A program made the position numbers and the translations under genes. Below the pieces are notes generated by a model. That model was not told the origin of the DNA and did not search any database. It saw only the letters and a program-made list of their open reading frames with translations. 64,000 bases of DNA, taken from positions 53,141,428 through 53,205,427 of the forward strand of contig OX393552.1 in the NCBI GenBank assembly GCA_947650365.1, written 5' to 3'. Positions 59,946-64,000 of the stretch are shown one piece after another (the stretch's first letter is position 1; each line of letters begins with the position of its first letter). Origin of the DNA: Chamaelirium japonicum. Its lineage: Eukaryota > Streptophyta > Magnoliopsida > Liliales > Melanthiaceae.

Positions 59946-60258
59946 CCGGTTATGTCGCATGCAGAGGCATCGACGCATGACAAATCGCCGAGCTACGTCG
60001 GGCGTGACAGGCCCGTGCCACCCATCGTTGCTGTGTGATTAGAGAGGGAATATATAGATTGGGGTAGAGAAAGAGACGGAGAGAGAGAGAGAGGGTGAAG
60101 AGAGATAGTACATGGTGAAGATGGGAAAGAGAGATAGATAGAGAGAGATCGGGGGAAGAAGAGAGGGAGCGGCTGTGATCGTGAGAGAGTTTTGTCTAAT
60201 CAGCATTTGGTTCCATTTTGTCTAGTCAGCACAAAACCGCCGTCCCTTATTATATTGA

Positions 60259-63200
60259 TTTACTTAAGGTTGTCGGGTGGGGCTTCAAAAAAAATATGGA
60301 GCTGTTTTGGCTCCCTAAATATAGGGAGCCTAGTAGTAATCCCAAAAATAGTGAGTCATATTGCGAGGCTCTTAAAGGGTGTTTTAGGGGGGAGTGCTTG
60401 ATTTATATATAATTCACTTATGATTTTAAGGTATTTTTGGGAGGCAATGGAGAGACTCTTAGAGGGTGTTTTTAGGAGGAATGCTTGATTGTGTATAATT
60501 TACTTAAGGTTATCGGGTGGGGGTTCAAACAAAATATGGAGCTGTTTTGGCTCCCTAAATATAGGGAGTCTTTCTAAATATAGGGAGTCTAGTAGCAATC
60601 ACAAAAAAAAGATAGTATATTGTGAAGTTCTTAGAGAGTATTTTAGGGAATAGTGCTCGATTATATATAATTTACTTAAGGTTATTGGGTGGGAGTTCAA
60701 AAAAAAATATGGGGCTGTTTTGGCTCCTTAAATATAGGGAGTCTAGTAACAATCCTAAAAATAAAGAGGCATATTGCGAGGTTCTTAGAGGGTATTTTAG
60801 AAAGGAGTGCTTGATTTATATATAATTTACTTATGATTTTAGGGTGTTTTTGGGAGGCAACGACGAGGCTCTTAGAGGGCGTTTTTGGAAGAAATGCTTG
60901 ATTATATATAATTTACTAAAGGTTATCGGGTGGGGGTTCAAAAAAAATATCGAGCGGCTTTGGCTCCCTAAATATAGGGAGTCTAGTAGCAATCCTAAAA
61001 GTGGAGAGCATATTGCGAGGACATTAGAGGGTGCTTTTTTAGGAGGAATGCTCGATTGTACATAATTTACTTAAGTTTTTCGGGTGGGGGTTAAAAAAAA
61101 ATATAGACCGGTTTTGACTCCCTAAATATAGGGAGTCTAGTAGCAATCCAAAAAATAGAGAGCATATTAGGCTCTTAGAGAGTGTTTTAGGGAGGAGTGC
61201 TTGATTGTTTTTAATTTACTTAAGGTTGTCGGGTGGGGGTTCAAAAAAAAATATGGAGCGAATTTGGCTCCCTAAATATAGGGAGTCTAGTAGCAATCCC
61301 AAAAATAGAGAGGTATGTTGCGAGGCTCTTAGAGGGTGTTTTAAGGAGGAGTTCTTAATTTATATATAATTTACTTATGATTTTAGGGTATTTTTGGGAG
61401 GCAATGGTGAGGCTCTTGAGGGTGTTTTTGGGAGGAATGCTCGATTGTGTATAATTTACTTAAGGTTGTCGGGTGGGGTTCAAACAAAATATGGAGCGAT
61501 TTTGGCTTCCTAAATATAGGAAGTCTAGTAGCAATCCCTAAAAATAGAGAGCATATTGCGCGGTTCTTAGAGGGTGTTTTAGGGAGGAATGCTCATTCAT
61601 ATATAATTTACTTAAGGTTGTTGAGTGGGGATTTAAAAAAAATATGGAGCGGTTTTGGATCCATAAGTATAGGGAGTCTAGTAGTAATATTAAAATAGTG
61701 TGGCATATTACGAGGCTCATAGAGGGTGTTTTAGGGAGGAGTGCTTGATTTATATATAATTTACTTATGATTTTTGGTTGTTTTTGTGAGGCAATAGTGA
61801 GGATTTTAGAGGGTCTTATTGGGAGGAAAGCTCGAATGTATATAATTTTCTTAAGGTTGACAGGTGGGGGTTTAAAAAAAATATAGAGTAGTTTTGGCTC
61901 CCTAAATATAGGGAGTTTAGTAGCAATCTTAAAAATAGAGAGTATATTACCAGGCTCTTAGTGGGTATTTTAGGAAGGAGTGCTCGATTGTATATAATTT
62001 ACTTAAGGTTGTCGGGTGGGTGTTCAAAAAAAATATTAAGCGATTTTGGCTCCCTAAATATAGGGAGTCAAGTAGCAATGCCAAAAATAGGAAGACATAT
62101 TGCGAGTCTCTTAGAGGGTGTTTTAGGGAGGAGTGTTTAATTTATATATAATTTATTGATGACTTTCGGGTATTTTTGGGAAACAATAGTGTGGCGTTTA
62201 GAGGGTATTTATGGGAGGAATGCTCTATTGTATATAATTTACTTAAGGTTGTCAGGTGTGGGTTCAAAAAAAATATGGAGTGCTTTTGGCTCCCAAAATA
62301 TAGGGAGTCTAATAGCAATCCCAAAAATAGAGAGCATATTGCAAATTTCTTAGAGGGTGTTTTAGGGAGGAGTGCTCGATTGTATATAATTTACTTAAGG
62401 TTGTCGGGTGGGGGTTTAAAAAAAATATGGGGTGGTTTTGCCTCCATTAATATAGGGAGTCTAGTAGCAATCCCAAAAATAGAGAGCATATTACGAGGTT
62501 CTTAGAGGGTGTTTTAGGGAGGAGTCCTCAATTGTATATAATTTACTTAAGGTTGTCGGGTGGGGGTTAAAAAAAAATATTGAGCGTCTTTCGCTCCTTG
62601 AATATAGGGAGTCTAGTAGTAATCCCAAAAATAGAGAGCATATTGCAAGGCTATTAGAGGGTGTTTTTAGGAAGAATGCTCGATTGTATATAATTTACAT
62701 AAGGTTGTCCGGTAGGGGTTAAAAAAAAATTTGGAGCAGTTTTGGCTCCCTAAATATAGGGAGTCTAGTAGCAATCCCAAAAATAGAGAGTATATTAGGC
62801 TTTTTGAGGGTGTTTTAGGGAGGAGTGTTTGATTGTATTTAATTTACTTAAGGTTGTCGGGTGGGGGTTAAAAAAAAATATGGTGCAATTTTGGCTCCCT
62901 AAATATAGGGAGTCTAGTAGCAATTCCAAAAATTGAGAGGCATATTGCGAGGCTTTTAGAGGGTGTTTCAGGGAGGAGTGCTTGATTTATATATAATTTA
63001 CTTATGATTTTATGGTGTTTTTGGGAAGCAATGACGAGGCTCTTAGAGGGTATTTTTTGAAAGAATGATCGATTGTATATAATTTACTTAAGGTTATCGG
63101 GTGGTGGTTCAAAAAAAATATGAAGCGGTTTTGGTTTTGGCTCCCTAAATATAGGGAGTCTATTAGCAATTCAAAAAATAGAGAGCATGTTAGGGTCTTA

Positions 63201-64000
63201 GATGGTGTTTTAGGAAGGCGTGCTTGGTTATATATAATTAATTTAAGGTTGTCGGGTGGGGCTTCAAAAAAAATATGGAGCAGTTTTGGCTCCCAAAATA
63301 TAGGGAGTCTAGTTGTTATCCTAAAAATAGTGAGGCATATTGCGAGGTTCTTAAAGGGTGTTTTAGAGGAGAGTGCTTGATTTATATATAATTCAATTAT
63401 AATTTTAGGGTGTTTTTGGGTGGCAAAGGCGAGGCTCTTAGAGGGTGTTTTTGGGAGGAATGCTCAATTGTGTATAATTTGCTTAAGGTTCTTGGGTGGG
63501 GGCTCAATGAAAATATAGAGTTATTTTGGCTCCCTAAATATAGGGAGTCTAGTAGCAATTCCAAAAAATCGAGATCATATTGCGAGGCTTTTAGAGAGTG
63601 TTTTAGGGAGGAGTGCTCGATTGTATATAATTTACTTAAGTTTATCGGGTGGGGGTTCAAAAAAAATATAAAGCGGTTTTGGCTCCCTAAATATTGGGAC
63701 TCTAGTAACAATTCCAAAACTAGAGAGCATATTAGGCTTTTAGAGGGTGTTTTAGGGAGGAGTGTTTGATTTATATCTAATTTACTTAAGATTTTAGTGT
63801 GTATTTAGGAGACAATGACGAGGCTCTTAGAGGGTGTTTTTGGGAGGAATGCTCGATTGTATATAATTTACTAAAAGTTATCGGGTGGGGGTTTAAGAAA
63901 AATATAGAGCAATTTTGGCTCCCTAAATATAGGGAGTCTAGTAGTAATTCTAAAAATAGAGAGCATATTGCGAGGCCTTCAGAGTGTATTTTTAAAAGGA
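60259..64000. repeat. AT-rich satellite array (right block), continues past the window
   Basis: Same units as 49035-58053, beginning mid-unit exactly where the left block stopped. Half-units occur near 60417, 60831, 61373, 61763, 62154, 63001, 63397 and 63785. The array runs to the last base, so its full length is unknown. Confidence 0.95.

Larger units (their letters stand above)
58054..60258 (-). mobile_element. Non-autonomous Helitron, 2205 bp, inserted in the satellite array
   Basis: On the minus strand it starts TCAATATAATAAGGGACG (60258) and ends CTAG (58057-58054). A 5-bp-stem hairpin GTGCCGACAGGCAC lies 9 nt before the end, the textbook Helitron 3' terminus. It sits exactly between A (58053) and T (60259) with no target duplication; the two sides rejoin as GTATATAA and TTTACTTAAGG, the uninterrupted satellite unit. 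The interior has no RepHel coding; it contains a 182-bp tandem repeat, short GA-rich tracts and a second pair of Helitron-like ends. Confidence 0.88.

Noticed and set aside
49035-64000. Family of many small related proteins (repeated KNMERFWLPKYRESSSNPKN-like frames)
   Set aside because: The frames are produced by the 152-bp satellite unit, appear on both strands and have no starts or context independent of the repeat.
49035-64000. Centromeric satellite
   Set aside because: Unit length would fit, but nothing in the window shows chromosomal position, and the irregular half-units and neighbouring LTR-like unit favour growth from a retrotransposon 3' region; left undecided.

Overview
The window is flowering-plant nuclear DNA dominated by transposable elements and tandem repeats. 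A plant nature is indicated by the start of a plant-type RNA polymerase II subunit 9 gene at the left edge, by Ty1/copia elements with initiator-Met primer sites, and by Ty3/gypsy elements of the plant Tat type (long 3' untranslated region plus an antisense spliced gene). I cannot name the species. The only host gene I can defend is the 5' end of NRPB9 on the minus strand (exons at 1157-1185 and 992-1067); its remaining exons lie left of base 1.

Layout. 1-1185: NRPB9 exons 1-2 and intron 2, which carries a three-copy VNTR of (GA)n blocks. 1186-3957: intergenic DNA with two small inverted-repeat elements, two T/G homopolymer tracts and a 135-bp tandem repeat. 3958-42939: one very large nested cluster. 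The outermost element is a minus-strand Tat-like gypsy element with 5-bp target duplications AGTTG. It carries gag but almost no pol and has a repeat-filled 3' region. Into it went a hAT MITE (5613-6461), a small-LTR copia element (7465-13640, itself hit by a LINE-type insertion at 8033-9254), a larger Tat element (20110-32937, duplication AGGTT) with a spliced antisense gene, and an 8.9-kb copia element in its 5' LTR (33587-42524, duplication GGATT). LTR divergence counted by eye (about 13% outer, 12% copia-1, 8% copia-2, 3.6% inner Tat) agrees with the nesting order. 42945-46921: unclassified DNA with a palindrome-rich repeat and a MULE-like fragment. 46922-48331: an LTR-like unit of a probable third Tat-like element. 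48332-64000: tandem repeats, mainly a roughly 152-bp AT-rich satellite array of at least 12.7 kb, split by a 2.2-kb Helitron (58054-60258).

How it fits together. Each Tat-like unit seen here has the same plan: an LTR whose U3 holds a minisatellite upstream of the TATA box, then a pyrimidine-rich boundary, then tandem arrays between that LTR and the coding part. Most tandem arrays in the window (107, 98, 200, 100/118, 76 and 152 bp periods) sit in this 3' untranslated position, which makes the region look like a place where retrotransposon 3' regions grow into satellites. Functional coding content is low: the inner Tat element is the best preserved retroelement and the rest are decayed. No CRISPR, rRNA, tRNA or riboswitch was seen.
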